DNA of 64,000 nucleotides from Streptococcus suis YS161 (GTDB lineage Bacteria; Bacillota; Bacilli; Lactobacillales; Streptococcaceae), in contig NZ_ASCA01000006.1 of the NCBI RefSeq assembly GCF_002760245.1, forward strand, positions 18,251 to 82,250. The letters run 5' to 3'. Each line of letters opens with the position of its first letter. Within the stretch, counting starts at the first letter, position 1. The notes under the pieces are model-generated. The model was not told the origin of the DNA, made no database searches, and saw only the letters and a list, made by a program, of their open reading frames with translations. Below are positions 63,963 through 64,000 of this stretch, in pieces. The position numbers and the translations under genes were made by a program.

Positions 63963-64000
63963 AAATTTTTAATGAGTGTAATAATGTTAACTTGACTATT

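Overview
The window is a chromosomal segment of a low-GC Gram-positive coccus, almost certainly Streptococcus suis or a very close relative. The left end carries the S. suis capsule layout: a cpsA-B-C-D-E regulatory/processing block reading leftwards, preceded by orfX (YaaA), the divergent orfY (MocR-type regulator) and orfZ (DegV). Further right lie gene orders typical of streptococci: proB-proA-proC, pyrH-frr, rplK-rplA, the sucrose susR/T1/T2/X/H locus and glmU-nudix-macP-mtnN. No rRNA, tRNA, CRISPR or prophage was seen.

Layout. 1-2872: AT-rich, serotype-specific capsule genes (epimerase cut by the window edge, GT4 glycosyltransferase, Alg13/Alg14-like pair). 2906-7964: cpsE to cpsA, with a promoter in front of cpsA. 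8065-11817: orfX, orfY, degV and a short TetR gene. 11840-15235: proline synthesis. 15397-22493: dinG-type nuclease/helicase, metallo-hydrolase, PepO lipoprotein, PhoH, YozE and a frameshifted DUF1801 gene. 22503-30650: panE, cvfB, frr, pyrH, MurJ-like flippase, GST, L1/L11 and a DUF3397 membrane protein. 30851-39937: VOC protein, FtsK, sucrose operon and its LacI regulator. 40094-45237: small accessory genes, the SlrA-type cyclophilin lipoprotein, a decayed IS30-like transposase, vitamin B6 salvage and mtnN. 45246-49674: macP, nudix, glmU, then an ASCH/GNAT/SDR/DUF2829 (Tad2-like) operon. 49755-56729: a PadR operon and a complete Bce-type peptide-antibiotic sensing and detoxification module. 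56873-63916: lipase-like DUF2974 protein, aminotransferase, DUF421/DUF3290 pair, and a MarR-controlled osmolyte/ergothioneine-type ABC importer with a tandem NTF2-like protein.

How genes work together. The capsule block makes and anchors surface polysaccharide; MurJ, MacP, GlmU and FtsK serve wall synthesis and division; PepO and SlrA are surface lipoproteins. The sucrose locus looks doubly controlled: the susR and susT1 promoters are near-duplicates with a cre-like site inside each spacer, and LacI-type palindromes lie downstream of each.

The least ordinary material is non-coding. Three dispersed repeat families occur: BOX-like elements (three copies), a hairpin-array element with paired but variable stems (two copies, each inside an operon), and a two-hairpin element (two copies). 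Three genes (yaaA, the DUF3397 gene, and probably dinG) have a -10 box placed so that transcription should begin at or next to the start codon, which predicts leaderless mRNAs. All functional calls rest on reading the sequence and remembered family features; no search was run.
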